From Litoditis marina (Eukaryota > Nematoda > Chromadorea > Rhabditida > Rhabditidae): DNA of 64,000 nucleotides. The position numbers were made by a program, and so were the translations under genes. The notes below the pieces were generated by a model, which saw only the letters and a program-made list of their open reading frames with translations, ran no database searches and was not told the DNA's origin. The DNA lies in assembly GCA_964036275.1 (NCBI GenBank), contig OZ038434.1, positions 39,517,279-39,581,278 on the forward strand, given 5' to 3'. Shown piece after piece: positions 37,301-51,786 of the stretch (within the stretch, counting starts at the first letter, position 1; each line of letters starts with the position of its first letter).

Positions 37301-39770
37301 CGAATCTTGAAAACATTCTTTCACCCAATGTAGAGAAAAAAGAAAAAACATCTAATACTTATTCTGAGTTCAAAAAACATTTCAGGAGAATATAAATATA
37401 TATCTGAGCAAAAAAAGAGTGGTTTCGATGGAAACTTTATGCCACACAATCTACGCTATTTGTACAGAAATGAATACCGACCTGGTATAGTTCCGGTCAT
37501 TCCTACTGACACTTGGCAGTGTGCCAATGAATATTCCAGGGTATTCTCAGACAATTCCCAGCCAATTGGCCAGCCACTTTTTTATTGGCTGAGCGAGAGA
37601 GTGTGCAGGTCAGAGAGACCCAGATGTCTGCGGCCTCATTGACCTGCACACTCTCTCGCTTCTGTAGCTGGCCAATCAAAGAAAATTGGCGCCAATCGTT
37701 CTGAGTTTTTCCTCACTGAGGAATTTTTAAAAAACTGCAAATTTTCGTTAGCGTTTTTCGCTTTCATAAGAACACGTGGATGGAAAAAGTTTTAGGAACA
37801 ATCATGTTTGCTCTGAGAAATTTTCATTCATCCCATTGAAACCGATCCTGTGCTAGATGAGAGAAAGCAGTGGGAAATGCAGAAGTGTACTGTAGGAGTG
37901 TCAGGCAAACGAATGTTGACTATACATCCGTCTCTTCTCTTCTTCTTAGCGTCTCTGATCTCCGATACGATCTAGTTTAAAGTAGGACGATTACGTGCTC
38001 CAATCTCGGCGCGTCAGTCCTTTAAACTGCAATTGAAAAATATATTGCAGTTTAAAGGACTGAAGCGTTGAAATTGGAGCACATAATCGTCGTTCTTTAA
38101 AACAGAGTCATGATGTGTATCCAGACCAAACTACAACTCATCGCGCGGAGCGCGAAGCGCTCTTCGTGAGTTGTCTTTGGTTTGGCCATTGCGGACTCGT
38201 TTTTTCCTTTTAATTAACAAAAAGCTTCAAATATAATCTGTTTTCTAAAACTAAAAGAAGATAACGTTAGAGAATCACGAATGGAACATTGTGTGAAAAT
38301 TTCAGCCAAATCGGATTATTTTCGCCTGAGTTATGGTTTCGTGTCGTTGTTGAAAAGTTCCGCCGTAATTCGTCCCTCGTTCCTCCTCCCTCGTCCCTCC
38401 TCCCTCCTCCCTCACGGAATTCTGTCCGCATAGTATTGGAAAAACTACTTTACCGATTTGGCTGAAATTTGAAACAATAGTTCTAAGTCCAAAGTTAGCC
38501 CGGCGCGCCAAATATGAGATGTATAGCTCCTCATTGGCGCCGAGCGCGAGCGCCAATAGGCGCCCTGAACAAAATCTAAAGTCACGACAGCGTCATTGGA
38601 ATCGTTTGAAATTTGGTACAGTTAATGGTTACAACATATTGAGTGCGTTTATGAGTGAGAAATGATAATTTTGCGTTGGCGCCAGGCGCGGGCGCCAATT
38701 TGCACCCATTGGCGCCAAAACCTAAACTCGCGACAGCGTCACTGGAATCGTTCGAAATTTGGTACAGTTAATGGTTATCACATGTTGAGTGAATTGATAA
38801 GTAATAAATTATAATTTTGCGTTGGCGCCGGGCGCGGGCGCCAATTTGCGTCAAATGGCGCCAAAACCTAAATTTTATGGTCTACATTCGGCTTCTTGCA
38901 CACACAAAACTGAGATTCCTATATAATGAGTTCACAAGATCCACTCGGTGAATAGGTGAAACAGGAAGTTGTAGGAGTACAACTAGCAAAAATAGAACAA
39001 TTAGTAAAAAGTGGGGGGAACCAACAAATGTGTGAGTTGTGTTTGGTTCGACCTCGATATCAGCAAAAAGTGACCAATACGAGTTGCTGTGATACTGTAG
39101 CAGAAGTATTCCGCAAAAATAGAACAATACAAATGTTGTACAATGGTTCACGAAGCCCGAATGATATTTCAGAAATTGCCAAAGGGTATTTCATGTGTGC
39201 TTTGACGACATGCGTGCGTTGTGAACCATTGTGCAACATTTGTATTGTTCTATTTTTGCAGAATACTTCTGCTACAGTATCACAGCAATTCGTATCGTTC
39301 ACTTTTTGCTGATATCGAGGTCGAACCAAACACAACTCACACATTTGTTGGTTCCCCCACTTTTTACTAATCTTCGCTGATTTCCTACGCTCTACCATAC
39401 CATTGTGAACACAGTACGACCGAATTTGTGGAAGGCGGTATTTGCTGCGTATCTTTGATCTACCCACTCTTTCATAGGCTGATAGCAACGACCGCTCGCC
39501 CCGCTACGCTGATCAATCGAGCTGTTCGCTGTCTTTCTTCTTAATGGGTTCGTAGTTTGATCCCGTTGTTTTTGGTAGAAGTTCGTAAATCATGGTGCGA
39601 TCAAACTACAACCCAGCTATGGTTACTTCCCATACCTTAGCGTCTCTAATCTCCGGTACAATGGAGTTTCTGATCTGCATCGGCTGACTGACGTGGATCG
39701 AGTTCCTCTTCTGAATGCTGACGGACGGATGCATTGGCATCGGGGGATACTCCCGGGGGCGGTAGGTCAT
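34347..39770 (-). CDS. KCTD-type BTB/T1-domain protein
   Basis: Five exons on the minus strand, 39636-39770, 36184-36248, 35731-35842, 34788-34913 and 34347-34511, join in phase to 200 residues. The ATG lies one base after an acceptor (gatttcag|t), suggesting trans-splicing. Residues 1-55 are a proline- and serine-rich leader (MTYRPREYPPMPMHP). The BTB/T1 fold follows: DIVHLNVGGKRYSTFYETL, then AIFVNRDGDLFSYVLQYMRD, PEDVYLLRQIL and RESEFFGLEGLRR. This order is diagnostic of KCTD proteins, which act as oligomeric cullin-3 adaptors or GABA-B receptor partners; which class applies is not decidable here. A Lys/Glu-rich tail ends YYNGFKR. Exon 3 must end at GTG|gtcagt to keep frame; the stronger gtaagc donor 14 bp later would shift it. 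Intron 1 is 3.4 kb and packed with repeats. Confidence 0.88.
37593..37659. repeat. Inverted repeat with 20 bp perfect arms
   Basis: 'gcgagagagtgtgcaggtca' at 37593-37612 is matched by its reverse complement at 37640-37659. Wider complementarity includes 'ccaattggc' and 'ggccaatc'. A related half ('gagagtgtgcaggtcagaga') occurs at about 59077. Confidence 0.8.
37975..38102. mobile_element. Palindromic MITE, family C, best copy
   Basis: 128 bp nearly full-length palindrome. Left arm 'gtttaaagtaggacgatta', right arm 'taatcgtcgttctttaaaac'. The centre carries 'cagtcctttaaactgcaat' and its inverse. In KCTD intron 1. Copies at 16172 and about 58226. Confidence 0.85.
38534..38875. repeat. Tandem ~145 bp repeat with GGCGCC-rich palindromic cores
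   Basis: About 2.4 units start at 38534, 38676 and 38822 with 'ttggcgcc' followed by 'gcgcgggcgccaat' or similar. Each GC-rich core is itself palindromic. Units share 'cgacagcgtcattggaatcg' and 'aaatttggtacagttaatgg'. Located in KCTD intron 1. Confidence 0.85.
39000..39371. mobile_element. 372 bp near-perfect palindromic foldback element
   Basis: The left end 'attagtaaaaagtgggggg' is inverted at the right end ('ccccactttttactaat'). The arms of about 150 bp agree through 'gatatcagcaaaaagtga' and 'gcaaaaatagaacaatac', with a short centre near 39185. The 118- and 142-residue reading frames on both strands are mirror artefacts of this palindrome. In KCTD intron 1. Confidence 0.85.
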
Positions 39771-41118
39771 ACTGAAATCAATCGATAAAGACTTTGTGGG
39801 TGGATGAGGCTCAGTACAATCCCTAAACGCACGAGTACGAAAATATAAGAAAAGCAGATTGAAATACTTACAATTCAATACCTAATCGATTTTTGGTAAC
39901 TTTTTTTTTTCCGTTGGTAACCTAAAATGAAAACGCGGTTACCATTTCGTCTTACGCAAAGTTGTGTCGATATCTTTAGTAAAAACGGTAACTGAATTTT
40001 GATTCAAGGTTGCTAATAAGTTACCAAAAAAACGGTTATAGAATTGGTCAAAAGGTGGTCAACGGAACTACTTGTATAGAATAATATTCTTGAAAAAACG
40101 TGATAACTTTAGAACGAATTACAGTACAGATGGGAATCGAGGTCGATATGTCACATCACAACTAATCAATAACTTGGTCTTCGAAAATAATCGATGTGTA
40201 CAGATTCTCCTAGTCCTGTTTTCTTCGAACCTCGGTGCAAAATAAATTGAAATATACTTGAAAGCAAGTCGTAAACTAAAGTGCTGAACAAGAAAGGATC
40301 GAGTACTGAACTTTAGTGAAATAATCAACAGAATTTTAATTGTTCTAGCTCGTAACTTCTCAACCTGGTGAGACGGCTCAAGAGTTTGGAAACTTGGTGG
40401 GTGTTGGATGGTGTAGCACAAAAATTATGCAGAAATTATGAAGACGAAAACAAAAGGCAACAAAAACTTTTATCATCTTATCACTGCATTAGGGACTTAG
40501 ACAGGGTTGAGCAGGGTTTTTCTTTATCTCAAAATTATAACTCGCGAAGAATCATCATGTATTCTGATTGAATTTCAAGCATTGGGAAAAGGAAAACTCA
40601 AAAAAGTAACAGTTTTCCCCAAAGCGGGTTCTCAGAGAAGTGTCAAACATTTTGGGTTCAAATAATATTGTACTGAATAAATAAAAATCAATTATATAGC
40701 AGTTTTTGTGAAGTTCAGTAGTACTATGTCCGGGCTAGTCCTGTGAGGAGACTCGCTTATCAGACTTTTACGAGTCTGATATCTTATTTTCCACTTTGAT
40801 AGTATGGTGATAGTAACAATGCTACATGAGAGTATTCAATCGTAATTTAGACTGGAATATTAGAAAATTGAGCGAATAACAGCTCAAAACAACAACATAG
40901 TTCAGAAGTTTTAGCGGAACATCACGAGATTCGAACTAGATTAAAGGTTGAATCACAATTTGCAGACTTTGAGAAATGACCGTAAGTTGCTAGAAGAGTT
41001 ATAGTGATCGCTGAACGAATAATTATAACATACTGTACACATAATTGTGTGATGTGCACCAACCCTTACATCAGAAAATACAGAATAAAGGTATAAAAGA
41101 AAAGAATAATGCACTGAG

Positions 41119-41121
<3 letters not shown>

Positions 41122-41173
<52 letters not shown>
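41122..41173. repeat. (AT)n microsatellite
   Basis: Uninterrupted AT dinucleotides over about 52 bp. Confidence 0.95.
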
Positions 41174-41175
<2 letters not shown>

Positions 41176-41402
41176 CTATATGTGTATATATATTGTCTAA
41201 AATAAAAGTTATAGTATTGTCTATTAGAGTTTTAGCTATGCGAGCAGCCATAAGAGCGGCTAAGAGAGTGGGCGATAACCATATTAGAGAGATATGGGCA
41301 GGCTCTCTAGACAAGTAAATATATTTACTGACACTAAAAACACGACCCATATCCTATATAGGGTTAGTACTTTCCAATTGCAAGCCAAGAGGTGTTCATG
41401 GA

Positions 41403-41490
41403 TATCGCTGTGTTTGTAGTTTGATCCCGTTGCTTTTCGCTCAATATTCGTATATTATGACGTGTATCGGGTTCAAACTACAACTCAGGT
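41403..41490. mobile_element. TTTGTAGTTTGATC dispersed palindromic element (family D), representative copy
   Basis: About 85 bp, bounded by 'tgtttgtagtttgatcccg' and 'gggttcaaactacaact', with a conserved middle 'tattcgtatattatgacgtg'. Similar units lie near 1676-1765, 7755-7845, 8995-9080, 21164-21238, 39546-39612, 41870-41935, 55518-55605, 56543-56835 (interrupted) and 63199-63245. Half units are found in many introns. It is the commonest repeat of the window. Confidence 0.8.
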
Positions 41491-41505
41491 ATGAGTAGTA
41501 CATAT

Positions 41506-41660
41506 GCTAGAAGATCCCGGCACCTTCATTCCATCCTGCGTCTCTAGCTTGCCTCACTATTTCTTGTCTTTTACATCCCGGCGGGATGTGAGAGCAGAGA
41601 AATAGCGTGTGTTTGAGGAGACGCAGGATGAGCTGAAGGTGCCGGGATCTTCTAGCATAC
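41506..41660. repeat. Foldback repeat next to family D element
   Basis: 'atgctagaagatcccggcac' at the left is inverted at the right ('gtgccgggatcttctagcat'), with inner arms 'tcctgcgtctc' and 'gagacgcagga' and a central 'catcccggcgggatg'. Confidence 0.8.
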
Positions 41661-42888
41661 GTACTATGGTCATCAGCTATGGGGTCGATAGAGCATTCAA
41701 ACGTGGTCGGTTGTATGGGATCGCTGTGTGAATGTAGTTTGATCCCAATGTGCTCCAGTCGAAATTCCGCATTTCTGATGTGTGCAACCATCAAGGTACA
41801 CAGTTAAGTTGGTCACCTCAAGTAGAACTCAAGTGGTTTTCGAAAATATAAAGAATGACCAATCCATACTTGTAGTTTAGTCTCAATACACACCAAAAAT
41901 CTACAAACCAACAAGATCAAACTACAAACACAGCGCGATGAGACAATAATCTACACTGTATGGGCTTGCTTTGGAAATAGCAAACCCTACATTGAAATGA
42001 TCCTGTACTACGTTAAGGCATATGCAGTTTGAACCCAGAGAGCCAAGGTTTTTCTAACTAACTTTTCACCTACCAGCCGCGTGTCCCCAATATTCGGAAG
42101 AGACTGTGCAATCATGAGAGAGTGCAGAGAAGGAAAGAAAATACGTCAAACGAAACTGTTCAATTTTACGCCAGGTAGAGAGAGAGAGGGGAGAGAAAGA
42201 GAGATAGGGTGAGAGAAAGAGTTAGATAGAGAGATAGATAGAGAAGGGGAGAGAAAAAAGACTTGCGAGTGAAAAAGGGGATGGAAACGGAAATGTAGAG
42301 TGGAGGTAGTCAATACAACTAAGTCCGAGGGACAACAATATGGTACAAAGGCATGCGAGAGCAAACAGAGCTAAATACTGATAAAGAGAGTAGGGAGAGA
42401 TAGGAGGGAAAGGAATAGTTCATACTGTTGGATGGGAAAGGTCAGGGAGAGAAAGAGAAAAAGAGAGAGTAAGGGCGAGAGAAAGAGAGGGAGAAAAATA
42501 GAGTTCAAGGGAAGATCGTTCGGAACTATTACAAATCCTTGACCAGTGTACTTTCGTAGCAATCTTCGTGCAGTTTTGCAAACTTTCCAATCTTGTCTTT
42601 CCAACCTGCTTTTGAAAACCAACACATTGTACTAAAAAGTTTATCTCTCCGAACACAACATAACAACATTACAAATGAGACTCTAGTGGTTGAAGGCGGT
42701 ACACCCGGAAAATTACGCAAAGAACTTCTAGACATACAAACAAAATCTACCGGATCGAAGACACGTGAATGAAACTGTCAGACCGTAATGTAACAAAGTA
42801 CAAAGAATAAGTAATCATCAGAACAAAGTAATTATGTATGCAGACAATTTGAGAAGAAACCTTCTATAATTCCGATTGGGCCTCCACT

Positions 42889-46937
<4,049 letters not shown>

Positions 46938-48208
46938 GATTACCTCAAGTCTCTGGAAATGGAACAGTATTAGTGAATAGTACATGAGAATGATTGTATG
47001 AAGGGGAAATGAAAACACAACGCGAAAAGCAAGAAGCACGAAAAATTTAGAAAACAGTGGCGAAGACAACTAACAAAAAAGAATGAACATAAGAAATAAA
47101 TGAATGAGCAGTGTCATTTAATCCCATGTAGATGATGTAGGAGAGTGAGGAGATTACAGATTAGTTGGAAAAGATTAACTGCTTGACGCCCAGCCCAGAA
47201 AAAAGAGTCCATTAGCATTGCATTATTGCATACTAAATCCATCCGTTTTTCTATCATCATCAGCTCAGCGGGATGTTCGTGAATAGTGACACAGAAGGAA
47301 GCATTTGCGTAAGATTTTAGTTGCACAGCCTTTGAAGCTTTGAACTAGTGAAATGGTCATAGGCAGAAGTGAAAAAGCAGACACGCAGACGTTTCTTTGT
47401 GTACAGAAGTACAGGGTTGAAATTTGAATGCCACTCTCAGTGCCGCGCAATGTATGTAATGAATCAAAGAAGAAAATGAGACGGGCGGAGCAAACGAGCG
47501 CGGACACAGAGCACACCAGACGCAGGAGGTGCTGGCCAGAGAAATGACCGCTGGTCTCACTCTGTCTGACCTGGCACTGTTATTTACGATTAGATACAGA
47601 TAACTGTGCACTTTGTATAAAACAAATTCAAACACGCCACTAGCAAGATGATTGGACCGATAGCTACTGTTCACGGAGACAATAATTCACACGATTAAAA
47701 CAACTTCCACTTGGAACTAAATAATAACTAGCCATGAAAACAATTCAAGTTATCAAGTTATGCTATTCCTATTAGTTAGGAGTTGTGATTGTGAGAGTTT
47801 TCTTCTGGAAGAACTGAAACTTAATCCTGAATTTCCATTCATGCAGTGATGATAATAGGCTGTAAAATTATGATATTAAACACGTCGCCTACTACAAAGT
47901 TTCACAGCCGGCCCTTGAAAACAATCAATGAAAACAGCGCGAAGATTGGTCACAACAAGATACCAAATGACCGAATTTGTAGATTGTAGTTCATTCGCTC
48001 GCTAGACTCGTTTGTCCCAAATCAATAAAACCCGCGCTCGAACGTCAACCTGCATTCCATCCCGTGGAGTGCCAACGATACGCACCATTTTTACTTCAAA
48101 TTTTCAAAAAACAGCTTTAAAGTTCTTCAAAATTGCTGAATACCAATTTCCCGCCACATTATTATATCTTCTCAATCGTCCTCAATATTTGATGATTTGC
48201 AGGGGAGA
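46938..48208. other. Divergent intergenic region, GMP reductase / DGCR6-like
   Basis: About 1.27 kb between two divergent genes; it must hold both promoters. I see no recognisable repeat or coding exon. The acceptor 'gatttgcag' at its right edge precedes the DGCR6-like ATG. Confidence 0.5.
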
Positions 48209-48891
48209 ATGGAAAACCAAATAGGTCGCGCTCTCTCTGGTTTCGTGATGGCATTGGAAAAAGAACAACAACAGCGATTCAATGTAGGTCTACAACGAGA
48301 TTTGATCAATGTTCTGATAGATGGAAAAGTGCACGCGAAAGCTCTTCAATTACTAGATGAGCAGCACAAACTAGAAAGGTGAGAGATAGCTTGAGCGTTA
48401 GCGTTTTAATATTATAATTCAAATGTTTCTACTCTATTTTTAACAACTACCATGTTTTAGGAGCTTGTTTGAGGAAAGGGAGTGTTTGCTGAGAGATTTA
48501 CAATGCGATCCTGATCTGGAAGGCAAACTCTTAGAGAATGATATGAGAATAGTGGAAATTTTCGACGAGGTGAGCCAGCTGCTACTTCCCCCATTGAAAA
48601 ATCAGTGAGAGCTAGCGCGTTTGTTCCAAGTGAACGTTCCTGGCCCAAAGACGATTCGGCTATCGCTTAAATTAAATAGTAAAATGTGAATGAGCAACCG
48701 GTGTCACTTCGAATACTTGTTCACCGTTACGTTTCCGGAATACTGTAGTTACGAATATATTTCAGGTGCGCCTGAAGCAACAGACAGAACTCCATGCTTT
48801 CAAAGTGCCAGGATTTCGAATCACCAAAAACTATCGGGAAATTGAACTGCAAATCATGATTCTGGAATTCATACAGTCGCTTGAGTACTAA
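48209..48891 (+). CDS. DGCR6/gonadal family protein
   Basis: Three exons, 48209-48378, 48461-48569 and 48766-48891, join to 134 residues. The ATG follows an acceptor by six bases (gatttgcag). The N-terminal part EQQQRFNVGLQRDLINVLID with LDEQHKLERSLFEER parallels the DGCR6 stretch with FQQRL, ALLDG and LTEKSLYNQR. The C-terminal KQQTELHAFKVPGFRITKNY followed by EIELQIMILEFIQSLEY parallels the family's DQQ...GV.GF.VT.NP.E...QM.LLELI. The protein is shorter than human DGCR6 (about 220 residues), mainly missing the middle coiled coil and the tail. The biochemical role is unknown in general; the human gene lies in the 22q11 deletion region and the fly homologue is gonadal. AATAAA at 48925-48930. 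No neighbour suggests its job. Confidence 0.8.
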
Positions 48892-49535
48892 AGTGGCAAT
48901 AATTTCTATACGATCGTATGATGTAATAAACTATTCTGTACGACTTTGATTTTGCTTCATGTATAACTTATCAGTCCTTCGAGGATTCCATTTTTCGCTA
49001 AGAATACGTGCCCAATGGAACGTGAACCAAAAAGTTGAATGCCAGAGAAATAAGCATACAACATTGACCTACCAATGTAGTTCAAGAAATAATATTTACT
49101 AAAAACTTCAAAATAGTACGAAAAATTAAAACCCTCGAACATTTCAAATGTATTTCACCAACGCAACGCCAAAGAACAAATATATTTGGATCCCGCCACG
49201 ATGTCCCTTGTAATGACGCAGTGACAGACAAAATAAATAGCCACCGTTTCCTCGCTGATTTCGCACACATTCTATATTTTATTTCTCGGCCTAAAGCTTT
49301 TTTGACTATTTTTGGCGATTTACGAATCTTTGATGGAATTTTAAGTCATTTAGTCTTTCGAGGAATGTTTTGCATCATCTGCGTGTTTGAACCGTGAAAA
49401 AAACGATTGTAGTAGGCCTGCTATGTCAAATTATTAAAATTTTTTAACTGGGTTCTGGTTTTTGGTGATGTATACTTTTTTCTCTTCTTTTTCATGCTGT
49501 TCAGCGATCAATTAAATTTTGGTATTTAGGGTAAT
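48892..49535. other. Intergenic region upstream of rpl-16
   Basis: About 640 bp with the DGCR6-like poly(A) signal and the rpl-16 promoter. The last 15 bp contain an acceptor (tatttag) immediately before the rpl-16 ATG. No repeat or gene recognised. Confidence 0.5.
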
Positions 49536-51611
49536 ATGGGTCTGGCTAACAAGCCCATCGTCATTGACGGCAAGGATCATCTCCTTGGTCGTCTGGCTTC
49601 GATCTGTGCCAAGAAGCTTCTTCAGGGAGACAAGGTTGTCGTCCTGAGATGTGAAGAAATTGTCATCTCCGGAAACTTCCACCGTTCCAAGCTGAAGTAC
49701 CTCAGCTTCCTCAGAAAGAGACTGAACGTCAACCCCAAGCGCGGACCCTTCCACGTCAGAGCTCCTTCCAAGATCTTCTGGAGAACTCTTCGTGGTTAGT
49801 TAACAATTATTTTTGTTATTTTTAACTCTAATCCTGTTAAACAAACGAAACCGTTTATTCGATGACATTAAATGTGATGAGATATGTCATGAAATGATTC
49901 AATTCAAATATGTCGTGCAGTTTTCCCATTTCGCTAGTTGTCCTGTAGATATAATTCTAAAATGATCTTGGACCATGTTTATACACATTCAATATAATTA
50001 GCTTAAGATTTGGTAGTAAGTTTTGCAAGAGGAACTACCTTTTTAAACGCATTTGAGAGTAAAGACTGTCCCGTTATATTTTATTCGTGGAGAGGAGATG
50101 CTTGAGTGAATCATTTTAATCTTGAAGTAGTATGTTGGATATCCACATTAGGGTTAAAGTTTATTTATTGTTTGCCCGGAATGTTTACTACTGTAAAAAA
50201 TGTTACTATCGGTGAGATGTGTAATTTGTGTTTTTGACGAGTAGATCCAACACTTTTGAACCTTTCGTCATAGCATTTGGTTCTTGTGGGGCTCATAGGC
50301 GAAAGTATACGCCCTAATTTTTGGGCATCAGTCGACATAGTTTTTATCACTTTGCAATTGGCACTGCGTCCAATGCTGTCAGTTAATCTTAGACCCGCCA
50401 TTTCTAATATTATTTTTGGTTATTTCATCGCCACATTTGGAAGTTTGTCGAAAATCATCGAGAGGCTAATGTTCGAGAGTAACGGAAGTTTATTTTTTTA
50501 ATAAAGTCTCGTTCAAGACATGAATGTTTTTCATTTGAGTTTTTCACCTAATTATCGGTATGCATTTTCAGGTATGCTCCCCCATAAGACCGCTCACGGA
50601 CAAGAGGCTCTCAAGAGACTCAGAACCTACGAAGGTGTCCCTCACCCATATGACCGTGTCGCCAAGTTCAACGCCCCTTCCGCCAACAGACATCTGGGTC
50701 TCAAGCCCAGAAGAAAGTTCTGCACTGGTGAGTGCTTTAATTATCCCTTCATACTAAATTTTAGTTCTCTCATATTATACGGATAGCGCTGGATGTTTCT
50801 AAGAGTGAGCATAATAAATTTGAAACTTGGAAGGTAAAATATTCCATTTGTCGAAATTAACAATGCCATTATATATATATGGCCTTTTCATATCTGGTCT
50901 CACCCTGCAACATTCATCACATCATTATATCTTTTTAGTTGGTCGTCTGTCCCACGAGGTCGGATGGCAATACCAGGATGTGGTCGCCAAGCTTGAGGCC
51001 AAGAGAAAGGTCAAGGGAGCCGCCTACCACGAGGAGAAGAAGAAGTTGGCAAAATTGCAAGCTCAGGTGAGTTTTTCAGTATATCTAGGTTACTATCATA
51101 GGTACGATAGCCCGGTTATGGAACGGTGTAGTCTCTTCATTCTTCTACATGTCTGGATTCATTAGATGATTTCCTATACGAGGCCCTACAACTTATTGTA
51201 TTTAATGTGCTAGGGCTAGTTAACACTGCAAACTCTCAAACCGTCACTATACCACCTATTCACTGTATCTGTGTTCTAGTTAGATCTAGTGTATATAATC
51301 AGTTGTTCAGCGTCAGTTTTTTATTAGTAGGGGTTTCTGGGAATTTTTCATCTGACAACATTGAGGCCAGGGTGAGCGTAATAACACCGCTCTAGTTAAG
51401 TTTGAATCTAGTATCACCTCCGATCGGCGATAACTGCCGTGCTCGCGGTTGTGCGGCAGATGACTTGCCGTTTACAAATTGTAGGTGTTGTCTCAGTTAT
51501 TGTAAAGGTTGCTGAAAAGTGAGATGGACATGTTTATTCCAGGCCATGAAGAACGTCGCTGCCAAGATCGCCCCTTACCAGAAGATCATTGAGAGCATGG
51601 GCTACAACTGA
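49536..51611 (+). CDS. rpl-16: 60S ribosomal protein L13a (uL13)
   Basis: Exons 49536-49794, 50572-50727, 50939-51066 and 51543-51611 join in phase to 203 residues, exactly the size of the human protein. It starts [20 protein letters not shown] with [80 protein letters not shown] and ends [11 protein letters not shown]. The ATG follows an acceptor (tatttag|ggtaat), consistent with trans-splicing. It is a large-subunit ribosomal protein. The nematode name rpl-16 is used for L13a orthologs. The ELP6-like gene starts 175 bp after the stop codon in the same direction, so the two are probably one operon. Confidence 0.97.
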
Positions 51612-51786
51612 AATTGTTCTTGTTTGTTGTTATGAAACATGCTATATAAAGTGTTGTTTTCATTTGTTTGTTTCTTTCACTAATACTTGTCTCTCAGAGT
51701 ATTGTCGTACATTGTTGAGTGAAGTATCGGCTTGCTTTTAGAACAATGGCCTGCTCCAATGAATTTCACTTTATGTTGAGGAAGGA

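Larger units (their letters stand above)
39771..42888. other. Intergenic region rich in simple and inverted repeats
   Basis: No conserved coding exon recognised between the start of the KCTD gene and the end of GMP reductase. It contains a dinucleotide AT tract, a complete copy of the TTTGTAGTTTGATC element, a foldback at 41506-41660 and GA-rich tracts at about 42175-42260 and 42440-42500. Confidence 0.55.

Noticed and set aside
38956..39488. Overlapping frames of 118 and 142 residues on both strands
   Set aside because: They are mirror images produced by the palindromic element; same peptide from both strands, no family similarity.
47357..47674. 105-residue minus-strand frame upstream of GMP reductase
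   Set aside because: No similarity recognised and no splice or start context; looks like chance in the intergenic region.
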